DNA of 64,000 bases from Chrysopilus asiliformis (GCA_964034945.1 OZ035961.1:90460991-90524990), one strand, 5' to 3'; shown: positions 42,837 to 53,962, numbered from the stretch's first letter. Notes: a model not told the origin generated them from the letters alone. Program-made: numbers and translations.

Positions 42837-45800
42837 ATGAAAACCTTTATTTGCATTATTGCGGCATTTTTGCTGATGCAGGTAGAAAAACAAATTATTT
42901 TTTTATTAAACCTAATAAATTGTGTTTCAAATAGAAAATGTCCTCCGCTCAAAGCACGTGTGCCGAAATAAAATTTTATGTGAGTTGAAATATGTTGATT
43001 TTTGTTCAAAATGTTATTGAAATTTGTTAAAACATTTTTAGGATGTTAAAAAATGCTGCAAAATTCCGGACATGGTTGAAAAAGATTTCGCAAAGGATTG
43101 CTATAAAACGGGAACTTCCGCTATTGTAAGTTTTTGAAAAACGCTCTGAATTTCCATTTTTAAAAATATTTTTCACAATTTATCCGTTTTTTTACTCTTT
43201 ATGATATATCATATAGAAGTATATTAGATTTAGTATACCGTTTGTAACGCATCGAACCAATCATCTGTCAGCGACGACAAAAGATTTTGATTTCCGCATG
43301 TCCGTCCGTCTGTCTGTCTGTCTGTCCGTCTGTCTGTCCGTGAACACCATAACTTTCGATAGAATTGATCTAGAGACTTGAAATTTTGTATAGTTACGTT
43401 TCTCGTAAATAGCTAGGCTAAGTTCTTGAACGGGTAAAATCGGATTATTCGTTCCACCTCCCCCATACAAACGAAACAATTTTTTACAATTTTCTCGAAA
43501 ACGATGAGTCGTATTGAAAAATTTATTAAGGCAAAATCTGTTTAGAATATGATTTTACATAACTGTTCCATATATCAAAGTTCAACTTGACCATTGCTTC
43601 TCCCCTCTTCCGCACAAATGAAATAGTTTTGTGTGATTTTCTCAAATACGGTGCATCGTATTGGAAAATCTATGGAGACAAAATGTGTTTGGAATATGAT
43701 TTTACATAACCATGCAATACATCAAAATCCAATTGAACTACTCCAACTACCCTCTCTCGAGCAACTCGAGAGCGCGTTGAGCTAGCGACTTGAAATTTTT
43801 TGTGAATGAGTTTTGCGAAAATCGTAGTTTTCTATCAACTTCTTATGTTTGACTTTAAAATTCTCGGAAGTTGGATTTATCTTCAATTAATTTTTATTAA
43901 CCAAACAACTATTACCACACCAAATGATTTTATTTCTTAATTTTTGTTGCGTTTTTATAGAAAGTCACAAAATGTTTATAGAAATTAATTGCGAAAATGT
44001 TCAAAAATCAGACATTTTGTTAAGTAGTTTTGAAAATCATTACATCTTTTGTCATTTTTCCACAATTTATCCGGGCAATGGCTAAATATATTCTGCGCAG
44101 CACATATCGTAAAATATCCTGTGTATTTATCACAACGTAATCCAATATCTGGTGGATTCTCCTTCATTAGATTTTTTGCTAAAAGAAAATTATTGCAATG
44201 AAATTATTGCAGCCGGAATCTCCCAATTTACAACGTTTTTGAGCGATTTTGCGGCGTACATCAAAACATCATATATTGAGGCGTCTTAAATCGGGAGACG
44301 ACTGCAATTTTTAGAAACGTTACTTTTCTTTTCACACGTTACAAAAATGTGTTTTGTTTCTTGTATATGAATTGCGTCCAATTTACTGGCACTTAAAAAA
44401 TTATCCAGCGATGTTTTATTCAATGATCGATTTATAAAAATACCGGAAACATTAAATAAGCATTGCCAATAGCACTGTAATTAAATTGAATTCGTTTAAA
44501 TTTTTGTGAAAAACTAGTTGATATATTTTTACCAAATCGTCAATTCTTGTATCATATTGTCTGCAAACTTTATCAAATTCCTCCGGACGAATTAATTGAA
44601 ACATGGAGCAACAGTCTTCAACATCCTTACAAAAACATATAAATTATTTCGAAATTTCGGAATATAAAAATCAATTACCACTTCCGCAGGAACATAAGAA
44701 CAGTTTTGTGTATTTGCTGAAACGCACTAAAAATTATAAAAAATTACAGTTTAGAGAATTTGACCTAAAAATTCTAAAATAAATTACCAAAATTGTGAGA
44801 ACCACACCGATTTGAATACTTGTCTTAATCATTTTTATAATATAAATAATGCTACAATAATTTATCTGTCGCTTTTATACTCACGTCCTCAATATTAATG
44901 TGCAATTAAAAAACGTTATAAGCGTTAAAACATCTCAAATTTGCTGAAAATTATCCAATTATCTTGCCTTCAATTTAATTTTAATTAATAAATTAAAATT
45001 TTAATATAAATAAATTAAAATTTTAATACAAACATATTTGATAGACGTTTACCCTAGAGGTTGGTGTACTTAGAGGCGAAAAGGTTAAAGTGTGGCAAAT
45101 GTAGGCCCGGCAAATTGGGAGGGGGTAGGTAATTTTTTTTACTTTACTTTTATAGAAGGAAATTATTGTATTCGTGACAGAGACCGACTCGAGAACGGGG
45201 GGAGATAGAAAATTTCTGATCAGTACGAAATCCGTTTCAGGCAAAATTCTGAGAATGTCCGTGCATCTGTCTGTCTGTCTGTCCGTTGTGTGTATCTTAA
45301 ATAACTCGAGAACGCGTTGAGCTAGTGACTTGAATATTTTTTTTAAATAAGTGTTACAAAAATTGTAGTCTTTTATAAACTTTTGGGAAAGAAATTATAT
45401 GTAGCTATAACGGGTAGTTGCCAAACATTTTTTTTAAATACAGTTTTTTGAAAATGTCTCGAAATTTGTGCGCTTTTGGGAAAGTACCAGGAAAACCGAG
45501 CCATGCTCGGCCACCTCAAAGTCGTCCTTTTGCTGAAATTTCGGAGAGGTGAGACCTATCGATTTAGATATGTCTCACCTCTGTTAGAAAAATACACAGC
45601 CTAATTCACCTAACGGTGAGACGATTCCTTTCTTACATAATTAAACTTCATATGATGAATATAATTGGTTATAATGTTGATTTTTTTATATAAAAACATC
45701 AGGTTTGTAGTGGAAAAGTCAGGTTTGTAGTGGAGAAATCGAGAGTCCTTACCCCCTTAGTAATACTGTAAAGTTTTATTAAGTTCGGACCACCCAATTC

Positions 45801-48800
45801 GAAGATACCAGGCGAGGGGTATCGAGGGGAGGTAAAAGTCAGGTTTGTAGTGGAAAAATCGAGAGTCCTTAGCCCCCTTAGTAATACTGTAAAGTTTTAT
45901 TAAGATCGGACCACCCAATTCGAAGATACCAGGCGAGGGGTATCGAGGGGAGGTAAAAGTCAGGTTTGTAGTGGAAAAATCGAAAGCCCTTAGCCCCCTT
46001 AGTAATACTGTAAAGTTTCATTAATATCGGACCACCCAATTCGAAGATACCAGGCGAAAATCCCTAACCCCAAAGTTTCGTGAATATCGTTAGGCGGATT
46101 TTCGAGATCGTTGTGCAGACAGACAGACATTCCTCGTATTATATTATAGGATAGGATATTTAACCCTTTCACTCGGCATTTATTTCTAATAGCAAAAAAA
46201 ATATGTTGTTGCTTTTTTCAATAATAATATATAAAAATTAATATTATTATTAAAAAAAACAACAAAAATTTTTTTTTTGCTTTTTTCAATAATAATATAT
46301 AGCAACAAAATATATTTCAACATTTAAAAAATTTAAATATCTTTTTAGAAGTCTCTTTTTGATTATGTATTCATTTGTGTATATAAATTGTCAATCATTG
46401 TCCCTCTCCCTTCTAATTCTCTTAGAAATACGAGTTAAATATGATGTACACAATTGTGTACGCGCCGAGTGAAAGGGTTAACAAAATTTAAAGGAAATAC
46501 AATTTTCTACATTTTTCGCTTTAATGGTTTTTTTGTATTTCTAACGGTTCTCAACATATTTAAAAAAAAACTTTTTTTGGAAAATCTCTCGAAAAGTATG
46601 CACTTTTATAAAAAAATGCTTTTGACCAAATTTATAGGAAATAAAATTCTCTATATTTTTCTGCTTTAACGGTTTATACGTATCTCTAACCGTTCTCAAC
46701 ATACTTCAAAAAAATTAGGTTTTTTGAAAATTTCTCGATTTTTTGAAAATTTTTCGAAAACTATGCACTATTATAAAAAAAATGCTGATAACCAGATTCA
46801 AAGGAAATAAAATTTCTTGTATTTTTCAAAGGAAATGAAATTTCCTGTAACTACAATACTTTAACGTATCTTTAACGGTTCTCAAGATATTTGAAAAAAT
46901 ATTATTCTTCACATATTTTTTCCCAAAGGAAATGTTGCAGAGGAAAATTTTGTGTTGATCACAACTGAAACTTTTCTTTTCCCCTCATTTTAACGGTTTT
47001 TATCTGCTTTAAAAACATTACAATAATTTGCTGCTTTTCGAAACCTGCTCTTTCCGGACGTTACGCTTTTTATACCCGTATGGTGAAACCAAAGGGTATA
47101 TATTAACTTTGCCTTACCGTTTGTAACGCCAAGATCCCGTCATCGCACAAAAAAATGAATTACACCAGTGTGTTTAGAATGATAAAAATATTTAATTTCT
47201 GCATGTCCGTCCGTCCGTCTGTCTGTCTGTCCGTCTGTCTGTCCGTCTGTCTGTCTGTCCGTCTGTCTGTGGCGCGGATTGCGGGCGCACGGATTGAGCT
47301 AGAGACTTGAAAGTTTGCACAGATCCGTTTTTCGTAAAATGTGAGGCTAAGTTCGTTAATGGGCAAAATTAGGGAGGGTACCCCCCATAATGGGGGTTAA
47401 TGCGCAAAAATAGGGGGGGGGGGGGGGGGCTGGGTACCCCACATACGAACGAAAACGTTTTTTGCAAATATCTCAAAAACGGTGCATCTTATCAAAAAAG
47501 TGTAAGAACAAAAGTTATTTAGGATATGATTCTACATAAAACTCCCATACATCAAAATCCGATTGGAATAAATTTTAAAAAAACTTGTTGGAAAGTTTGA
47601 CTTCAAACTGGAATTTTGATACGAATATCACCATACGGGTTTTCAATAATTGACAGATTGGCAATTATAGCTTTTGTTATGTTTTTGTATGAGATTCAAT
47701 ACCGCCGTGGCAACCACACTCCCCCCATAAGTATGTATGTTTGAGATTTAAAACTGTCCAGAAAAAACGTCACACTAATTTTGGCGTTTCGGAACCCCCC
47801 GCGGTTTTTTGAATGGGGTTTAGGACTCCCGGCGCCATCACACTACCGGAAATCTCTTCCCCCTTCCAAAAGTGACACGTATTTTATGGACGTCCCCTTA
47901 TGAACATCCGCTAACCACCTATTTATATTTATGAAAGAAAATTTAAATGTACGTATTTTTCCGATGATAAATTTTTTTAACCTCAGAAAATCTTTTAACG
48001 AACCGGAAAATTATATACTGGAATTAAATAGTTCGAATATTACAATGCAAAGTATTTTTATTTTTCAACGGGTACAATTACATAACAAGACCACATATTT
48101 TCATCAAATTCAATCACGAAACAAATCAAGAACTGGGCATTTTTTGAAGTAATCCCGAAATTCATTACATTTTTTATCATTTTTCCATGATTTATCCGGA
48201 CAATGATTAAATAATTTCTGTCCAACGCATATCGTGAAAATCCCTGTGTAAGCATCGCACGGGAATTCAATTTCTGGATGTTGTGTCATTATTTCTTTTG
48301 CTGAAAATTCAAAAAAAAAAATTAGCAGTTTAAATGAAACTCAAAATTTTACCTTTCTTTTCACACGATAAGAATATGTTTTTCGTTTCCTCCACATGAA
48401 TTGGTTCCATTTCGCTAATACTTAAGAAGTTTTCCAACATTTTCATGTCGAAAACACGATTCTTTAAAATACCGGAAACGTTAAATACACATTGCCAATA
48501 GCACTGTAATTATTCAAATTGCTTAAATTTTATTAAAAACTGTTCATCAAAGTTTACCAAATCGTCAATTTTCTTCTCGTCGTGTCTACACAATTTTTCA
48601 AATTCCTCGGAGCGTATCAAATGGAATGTGGAACAGCAGTCCTCGATGTCCTGATAAAACGCGGAATTTTGATCATTGAAGATTTAAAAAAAACTGTTTA
48701 AATTACCACATCTTCAGGTATTTTACCACAATCTTGCGTATTTACAACACCACACTAAAATTATAAATATTCTTCTACAATGTTTAAGAATGTATAAAAT

Positions 48801-51800
48801 TTTCCACAAATTACCAAAACCGAGAGAATCACACCGATTGCAATACTCGACTTCACCATTTTGTTAATAATAGTGCGAATTACTGTACTTGTCGCTTTTA
48901 TACTCGTTTACTCTATCTAATAAGTGATTGCAAAAAAAAACTTTAATCGCAATCAAAATTGACGACAGGAAAACAATATCTCAAATTGGTGAAAATTGTC
49001 CAATTATTTGGCATAAATTACTTGTCCAAATTACTTGCCAAAATTCTCTACAAATTTGATTTAAAAAAAAAAAAAGAAAAACTCAAATATTGACAAGAAA
49101 ATTTAGCCAAAATAAAAACCATTATTTTTATTGCACAATTAAAATTTATACGGGCCTTAGTAATAAAAATTGTTTCGAGTTGATTGCAATATTGAGCGGT
49201 AGACACGTGCCAACCCATCGAAATTTTTGCTTATTTGATTCCGTCAAACTAGGGTGACCATATTCTTTTTAGTCAAACCGGAACAGTTGACGGTCGGAAG
49301 GGTGGCGACAAAATGTGAAGCAATTATGAATGATTCTAAATTAATCGTGGAAATTTCGAGGGTTTGTTTCAATTTCCGTTTTTTATTTGTGATTATATGA
49401 AAAGTGTTATGGGTGTTTTATGTTTTCAAAATACACCCAAAAATCGCGCCGTAGACAAAACTTTTGGAAACAAACATCTCGGTATTGAAAAACTATTTCA
49501 ATAAATGTGCCGCAGGTGAATTTTTTTAAGAAGAATCCGCTAGAAACAGTAATTTCTGAGCAAACTGCGCAGCAGACGAAAATTGTTGGGTTTCGATGTC
49601 AATATTTTTAGTAATCAACCTTTAGACTACCGGAGTGTTATCATTAAAATCTCAGGTTTTTGTTTTGAATATTTGTTACAATATATACCGGCAAAACGCG
49701 ATTTACGCATGTGCTCGATTTATGCCAATGCTCGAATCACACACAAGAAAAAATATTTGTTCTTATTTATAAATAAAACTTGTGACAATTTTTTTTTAAA
49801 TTTCATTAACACCGAAATTCACAGTGGCCTACTAATTTCACTAAACAGAGTTTTGTTAATCGACACACAAGATTTAACAGTGAAACAACACTTATGTAAG
49901 GGAAAGCTTAAGCTACACTGAGAGAAAGAATCACCGGTCTGGCACTACAAAAATGGCGTACTATGATTCTGGGGCTCCTCACTATATTTCTTGTCAGACG
50001 AAAAGCTTTTTTAAAAGCTTCTCACACTCGTTCTATGTCTGACACCATATTTTTTGCTAACCCTACAACATTTATAGTGGCGCGCTACAATATTTCTAGT
50101 GCGCGCTACAACATTTATAGTGCCCGCTACAATTTTTATAGTAATCTGCCATTATCTTTTAAAAAAATAAAATCTTCATTTTTCACGGTTTTACGATAGT
50201 AATAATAGGTTTTTACCGATTTCCCAGGATAAGTTTAACAGAGCCGAAGCTTAAGCTCCCACTGTGAAACCGGGCACAAATGGTTTCCTATTATTTTTTT
50301 GGGACACTCGATTTTTGGAATCTCGCGATTTGTGCAAACAGCTTAAATTTTACCTTGTGCATAATACAAGCTTTGCCTGTATTTGGAATCTACATATTGC
50401 AGGGAGTTGCCGATATTATATGTGGCCCCTACTTTCCTTTTAAAATCGAGGAAACCGTACTTCATTGCATTATTGAGGTTTGCATCATTACGGGTCAAAG
50501 TGCTGAAGTTTTGCGCCTGGTTTCAGGAACTTCCCGAAACGGTCTTTCTCCCGTATGCTGCCCGGGCAACATCAGAGCGTATTTTGCTATTCCTGAAGCA
50601 ACTTTCAGGGTTACCAACTTGGGTGTTTTGCCTTTAAATTTTGGGGAGACATATATAAAAAAGGGCATTTTTAAGGGGGCAAAAATCACAAGTTTAAGAA
50701 ATTACAGCACAATTCCAGGACAATTCCAGGACATAAGGTCACCCTACGTAATACCCAGGTGTTTTATCAGTAAAGCTATTCTGAAAATCTGTTTTGCTAT
50801 TTTCCTTTTTATCGCGAACAGACAAACATATTATTAAAATCACATAATTATAAAACATTTTCATATTAACATTTTAAATTTCTTTACAGTGCAGTATAGA
50901 ATGCATGGCTAATACCACTGGAATTGTTACCGGTGGCAATGTGCTAGAGGAGGCCAAAATAAAAGGATTATTCGAAAAAATGTTTGCTAAAGAGCAGAAA
51001 ATTATTCCCACTTTGATAAAAGCAGCAGCATCATGTGATCCAATAGGTATAAATTCGTTTTTTTAATTTAATTTTTAACTAACTGATTCGTTTTAAACTA
51101 AATGCTAGGGCCCCATTTCCACTTGCAATTTTGTCTTGAATTTCTTCGCGAATTTTATTCAAAATCTGTTCCTTGAATTTTATTCATCTCTCAGAATAAA
51201 ATCACTTAGCAAAATTTGTAAAAATTTGAATTTATCCCGACGGTTTTATATGAAAAAAATTTGGGTTCTAGCCAGTGTTGTGCCGCGTAGTCTACGTGAT
51301 GTAGACTACACCATTGCCTACGCGTAGACTATTACTGTAGACAATGGTCTATTCTCTACGCGTAGACAATGTAGACAATCAATAAAATAAAGAATAACTG
51401 ATTTAGTTTTAAAATCTTATTTTAACATAATAAAGGACAATTTCCAGGACGCAATCACCAAATGCTGTACATGAGAACTTCGAAGCAAACTTTAATGGCT
51501 TTTTTTTATTTTTTTCTAAAACCTTGTTGCTTCACACATTTTTCAATATAACGAACCGTTTATTTAAAAAACTGATTCAATTGAATGGGATGGCTTTGCT
51601 CATTTAAGAATATCTGTTTATTTTTTTCGAAAAACACGTTTGTTTCTACACAGAAAAAAATAATTTTGTATTATTTACAAAATGGGTTTAACAAAAAAAA
51701 AAATCGTAAATATTACTGAAGTTTTGTACATATACTTCGTAATATTAACAAATATTTTTTCGTATAGTTACTAAAATTTGTTAATATTACGAAGTATATA

Positions 51801-52931
51801 CAAAACTTCAGTAATATTTACGAATTTTTTTTTTGTTAAACCCATTTTGTGATTAATACAAAATTATTTTTTTCTGTGTAGTCTTTAGTTGTGAGTTGTG
51901 GTTTCAGTTTCTCCACTTCTTATGGTTTTTAGCTTACAAACATTTCTAAAAAATAATTTACAAATACTTAGAAATTTGGTTTTATATTTGTTCTTTTACC
52001 TGTCCCCTCTTAGTCGGCTTTCGGCAGTATTTTGCAAAAAAATTTTGCACTGCGGGCAAAAAGCGGAGTATTTGTTGTTGGCCTTGGTTAAATCAAAGCC
52101 CAGCAGCTCTTTAAATGCTGAAATGATGTTAGATGACACTGAAGTGTAGACAATTAAAGTCTACGCGTAGAGGAACAACACTGGCTCTAGTGTATTTCAA
52201 GAATAAATTTCTGAATTTTGTGTCGTAGTGTAAACGGTTGTGGCACCCGAGTTTTTTTTTTTTTTTTTTTATTATTCTTTCCTTCATTAATTACAAAAAT
52301 TCAATATAATTTTCATTCTTAGAAATAGTAAATAACAATATTAAAAGTACAAAGGTACACTTCAAATGCTGAGGTTCACCCCACTATGTGGGAGGCCCAA
52401 CTATCCTCAGTATACTTCCAAACCTATTTTATTTTTACAATTACAAAATTGATCCTTATATATATACACTAGATCAATAAGTTTAGTGTCGAAATATAAA
52501 ATTCGCGAAATAAATTGTCAGGTGTAAACGGCACCTAAGGCATATAAAATGCATTCCACTTTGCATTGCGTTATTTTCAACACAAATTTTAGAAGTTTAT
52601 ACCTTGCTTCTACAGTAAAGGGTAAATTTTTCAAAATCGTGATTTTTTTACCATTAAAAAGTTGATTTCTTTGTTTATATAAGATTAAGTTTTTACGCAT
52701 TCTAGTTTTACTTTTAATCAAAAAAAAATTTAATTTATTTTAATATAAATTTCAGTGAAAAATAGTCCAGCACCGAAAACCGTTGACTCCTGCAATACAT
52801 ATCCATCAAATTTGTTCTGCTGTATGGGAAAGGAAATTATCACACAATGTCCATCTGAATACCTTACAAATGCTCCGGGATGTGAAGATTACATAAAATT
52901 GGTGAAGTCGTGTCCATTGGCCTGCATGTAA
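42837..52931 (+). CDS. Plus-C odorant-binding protein OBP-8 (168 aa), spanning 10 kb
   Basis: Proposed exons: 42837-42881, 42935-42979, 43042-43125, 50890-51046 and 52756-52931, phases 0,0,0,1 as in every paralogue. The signal peptide is MKTFICIIAAFLLMQ. Cysteines are STC, KCC, DC, CSIEC, SC, SCNTY, FCC, QCP, GC, SC, plus a last one in LACM, so two more than the usual 12. The Trp after QCP is replaced (SEYL) and the C-terminus is short. Intron 3 is 7.76 kb and contains OBP-9 and OBP-10 on the opposite strand. Phase and motif order support one gene. The alternative is that exons 1-3 and exons 4-5 are the surviving halves of two genes, broken when OBP-9/10 arrived. Intron 4 (1.7 kb) is filled by nested elements. 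Confidence 0.65.
43190..43860 (+). mobile_element. DINE-1-like element, family B, in OBP-8 intron 3
   Basis: Starts TTTTTACTCTTTATGATATA, has a GTCCGTCCGTCTGTCTGTC microsatellite at 43301-43340, and contains two tandem versions of the TTTTACATAAC...ATCAAA block before ending with family C-like TCGTAGTTTTCTATCAACTT. Confidence 0.6.
43929..43934 (-). terminator. OBP-9 poly(A) signal
   Basis: AATAAA on the - strand, 51 bases beyond the OBP-9 stop codon. Confidence 0.6.
43985..44832 (-). CDS. Plus-C odorant-binding protein OBP-9 (176 aa), nested antisense
   Basis: Exons in coding order: 44832-44788, 44726-44679, 44625-44533, 44474-44324 and 44178-43985, phases 0,0,0,1. The signal peptide is MIKTSIQIGVVLTIL. 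Cysteines: an early one at the start of exon 2, then QNC, DCC, VC, CYWQC, TC, RCDKY, IC, HCP, RC, KC. It is clearly paired with OBP-10: shared CYWQC, GRSL/NR-type turn, KTSL..., IFSHCPDK/LFNHCPDK and (N/D)YxxKC. It lies wholly inside OBP-8 intron 3. The TATA box is 47 bases upstream, so the leader is about 15-20 bases. Confidence 0.9.
44872..44879 (-). promoter_or_regulatory. OBP-9 TATA box
   Basis: TATAAAAG on the - strand, followed by CGACAG as in OBP-10. It is 47 bases from box start to ATG, implying an extremely short leader. Confidence 0.65.
44880..45131. other. Spacer upstream of OBP-9
   Basis: A+T-rich DNA with a direct repeat AATAAATTAAAATTTTAATA (about 44985-45030). Nothing else is recognised. 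Confidence 0.35.
45487..46156 (-). mobile_element. Helitron-like element, second family, with a 120-bp tandem repeat
   Basis: The - strand 5' end TCCTATCCTATAATATAATA (from 46156, preceded by A) is followed by GTCTGTCTGTCTGC. The 3' end has the hairpin CCGAGCATGGCTCGG, then TTTTC and CTGG (45487-45490, a CTRR match) followed by T. Between lie three tandem units of about 120 bp (GTCAGGTTTGTAGTGG at 45719, 45839, 45959). No target duplication and no coding. Confidence 0.65.
46164..46477. mobile_element. piggyBac-type MITE, second family
   Basis: TTAA flanks both sides (46160-46163, 46478-46481). The inverted ends are CCCTTTCACTCGGC and GCCGAGTGAAAGGG. The interior has AATAATATATAAAAATTAAT-type repeats and a G+C-poor palindromic core. 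No coding. Confidence 0.8.
47067..47685 (+). mobile_element. DINE-1-like element, family A, in OBP-8 intron 3
   Basis: Full + strand copy from TTTTATACCCGTATGGTGAA to TTATAGCTTTTGTTATGTTT, with a GTCCGTCCGTCTGTCTG microsatellite at 47202-47270. The GGGGTACC block is expanded here and followed by a run of about 18 G at 47413-47430. Confidence 0.7.
47686..48056. other. Spacer downstream of OBP-10
   Basis: No gene recognised. 47720-47900 is less A+T-rich with several C-runs (CCCCCC, CCCCTT). Confidence 0.35.
48057..48062 (-). terminator. OBP-10 poly(A) signal
   Basis: AATAAA on the - strand, about 48 bases beyond the stop codon. Confidence 0.6.
48110..48859 (-). CDS. Plus-C odorant-binding protein OBP-10 (175 aa), nested antisense
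   Basis: Exons in coding order: 48859-48815, 48754-48707, 48650-48558, 48503-48353 and 48300-48110, phases 0,0,0,1. Signal peptide MVKSSIAIGVILSVL. Cysteines: one at the exon-2 start, then QDC, DCC, LC, CYWQC, SC, PCDAY, IC, HCP, KC, KC. Exon sizes match OBP-9 (exon 3 93 nt, exon 4 151 nt), and most of exon 4 aligns without gaps. The two genes are tandem duplicates in the same orientation. All introns are short (52-60 bp). The gene lies inside OBP-8 intron 3. Secreted; the ligand is unknown. Confidence 0.92.
48895..48902 (-). promoter_or_regulatory. OBP-10 TATA box
   Basis: TATAAAAG followed by CGACA, the same promoter core as OBP-9; 43 bases from box start to ATG. Confidence 0.65.
48903..49249. 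other. Spacer upstream of OBP-10
   Basis: A+T-rich sequence, nothing recognised. Confidence 0.35.
49250..50746. mobile_element. hAT-like non-autonomous element in OBP-8 intron 3
   Basis: Ends TAGGGTGACCATAT (49250) and AAGGTCACCCTA (to 50746). The flanks CGTCAAAC and CGTAATAC agree at 6 of 8 positions, a decayed 8-bp duplication. A tandem motif (GCGCGCTACAAYATTTATAGT, three copies at about 50080-50145) lies inside. A solo relative of the end (complement of GGTGACCATATGTCCCGG) is at about 57422-57455. The long frame at 50280-50837 shows no known domain. Confidence 0.65.
51273..52183. mobile_element. hAT-type MITE in OBP-8 intron 4
   Basis: The ends CAGTGTTGTGCC (51273) and GGAACAACACTG (to 52183) start with the CAGTG typical of hAT. 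The flanks GTTCTAGC and GCTCTAGT agree at 6 of 8. TCTACGCGTAGA palindromes line both ends. Confidence 0.65.
51646..51881. mobile_element. Long-hairpin MITE
   Basis: CTACACAGAAAAAAATAATT at 51646 and its complement ending at 51881 continue as nearly perfect arms of about 100 bases, with only a ~30-base loop. About 236 bp. Confidence 0.75.
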
Positions 52932-53284
52932 AACCGTAAAAATTAAATTAAATTTTTTGTTAAAACTTCTACGCAGAATTTAAAATGACTTAAAAGTTAA
53001 TTATAAGTGTATTATTTATTTAATTCTCAGTTACTCTCCTTACAGTTTTTCATCATTTTAAGCAGAATTGAAGGGTCTTTAAAACAGTCAATAACTTACG
53101 CCGAGCCTGGCAAAAGTTAATCAATGGGATAAAAAATTTCATGAGATAAAAAATCGGTTAAACTTAAGGTTTCCTGAAGCGTTTAAAAAAATAGGTTTCA
53201 GCCATATCCCATATACCCCCGCCCCCTCCCCACTCATCTAATCGCAGATTAACGCTAAAAAAATGATATGACCACCTTCGATAT
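52932..53284. other. OBP-8 3' flank
   Basis: A+T-rich DNA after the stop. A possible ATTAAA signal is at 52942. 53200-53240 is C-rich. Nothing else is recognised. Confidence 0.35.
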
Positions 53285-53962
53285 ATTATTCATTGATTTA
53301 AACATAAAAAAGCTACGAATGTTTATTTTAAAAAATTAATTTGTATAAAAGATAAGGAAAGGAGTGGTCGGATTGGATTTTGATGTATGCATAAGTTATG
53401 TAAAATTTTATTACAATTACATTTCACCTTTATACATTTTTCAATATTACTCACCGTTTTCGAGAAAATTACAAAAAACTATTTCGTTTGTATGGGTGTG
53501 GAATAGCCCAATTTTGTCCTTTCAAGAATTTAGCCTAGCCATTTACGAGAAACGTAACTATACAAAATTTCAGGTGTCTAGCTCAATCCTTTGGAAAGTT
53601 ATGGTGTTCACGGACGGACATGGAGAAATCAAAATCTTTTGTCATCCCTAAAGCCCAATTCAGTCTAATGCTTACGATTACGATTGCTATTGCGATTACG
53701 ATTGCTATTGCGATTACGATTGCTATTGCGATTACGATTTAAGCTTCTCGACCAATGAGATCAAAGCTTTCAACGATAGGAACATGAAAGCTTTGATCTC
53801 ATTGGTCGAGGAAGCTCAATGGTAATCGTAATCGCAATCGTTAGGCTGATTTGAGATTAACACCCTGGTAAAGTTAATTTTAATGTCCGATGATTGCATT
53901 ACAAACGGTACATTAAATCTAATATTCTCTGACATGATATATCATATAGATTATAACAACTA
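53285..53962 (-). mobile_element. DINE-1-like element, family B, with a Harbinger-type MITE
   Basis: A - strand copy with GGATTTTGATGTATG, CTCACCGTTTTCGAG, TTATGGTGTTCACGGACGGACATG and the 5' end complement TGATATATCATATAGA. It is interrupted by the 53652-53867 element at TCATCCCTAA|CACCCTGG. Confidence 0.65.
53652..53867. mobile_element. Harbinger-type MITE with an 18-bp tandem repeat
   Basis: TAA is duplicated on both sides (53649-53651, 53868-53870); joining the flanks gives the family B consensus CATCCCTAACACCCTGG. Long arms CTTCTCGACCAATGAGATCA and complement form a hairpin, and the left arm has three copies of GATTACGATTGCTATTGC. 216 bp, no coding. Confidence 0.75.

Larger units (their letters stand above)
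45132..46980 (+). mobile_element. DINE-1-like element, family C, interrupted twice
   Basis: Starts TTTTTTACTTTACTTTTATAG; TGACAGAGACCGACTCGAGAAC and a CTGTCTGTCTGTCCG microsatellite (45267-45285) follow. It is interrupted by a Helitron-like element (45487-46156) and a piggyBac-type MITE (46164-46477), then resumes AAAATTTAAAGGAAATACAA and ends near TTGTGTTGATCACAACTGAA at 46960. Tandem copies of the ACGGTTCTCAACATA block occur near 46550 and 46690. Confidence 0.6.
51107..52536. mobile_element. Composite nest in OBP-8 intron 4
   Basis: The outer MITE has ends AGGGCCCCATTTCCACTTGC (51107) and the near-complement of AGGTGTAAACGGCACCT (to 52536), both followed inward by TTCGCGAATTTT or its relative. 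Inside are a hAT-type element (51273-52183) holding a hairpin MITE (51646-51881), and a poly(T)-led block (52250-52500) that looks like the antisense 3' end of a retrotransposon. No coding. Confidence 0.55.

Noticed and set aside
47413..47430. G-run as a G-quadruplex regulatory site
   Set aside because: It is a single homopolymer tract inside a family A copy, more likely replication slippage of the GGGGGTACC block.
49583..49921. 112-codon frame in OBP-8 intron 3
   Set aside because: It lies within a hAT-like element and shows no transposase or other motif.
50280..50837. 185-codon frame upstream of OBP-8 exon 4
   Set aside because: It has no recognisable domain, crosses the right end of the hAT-like element at 50746, and ends in the intron just before the splice acceptor. 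It is probably chance.
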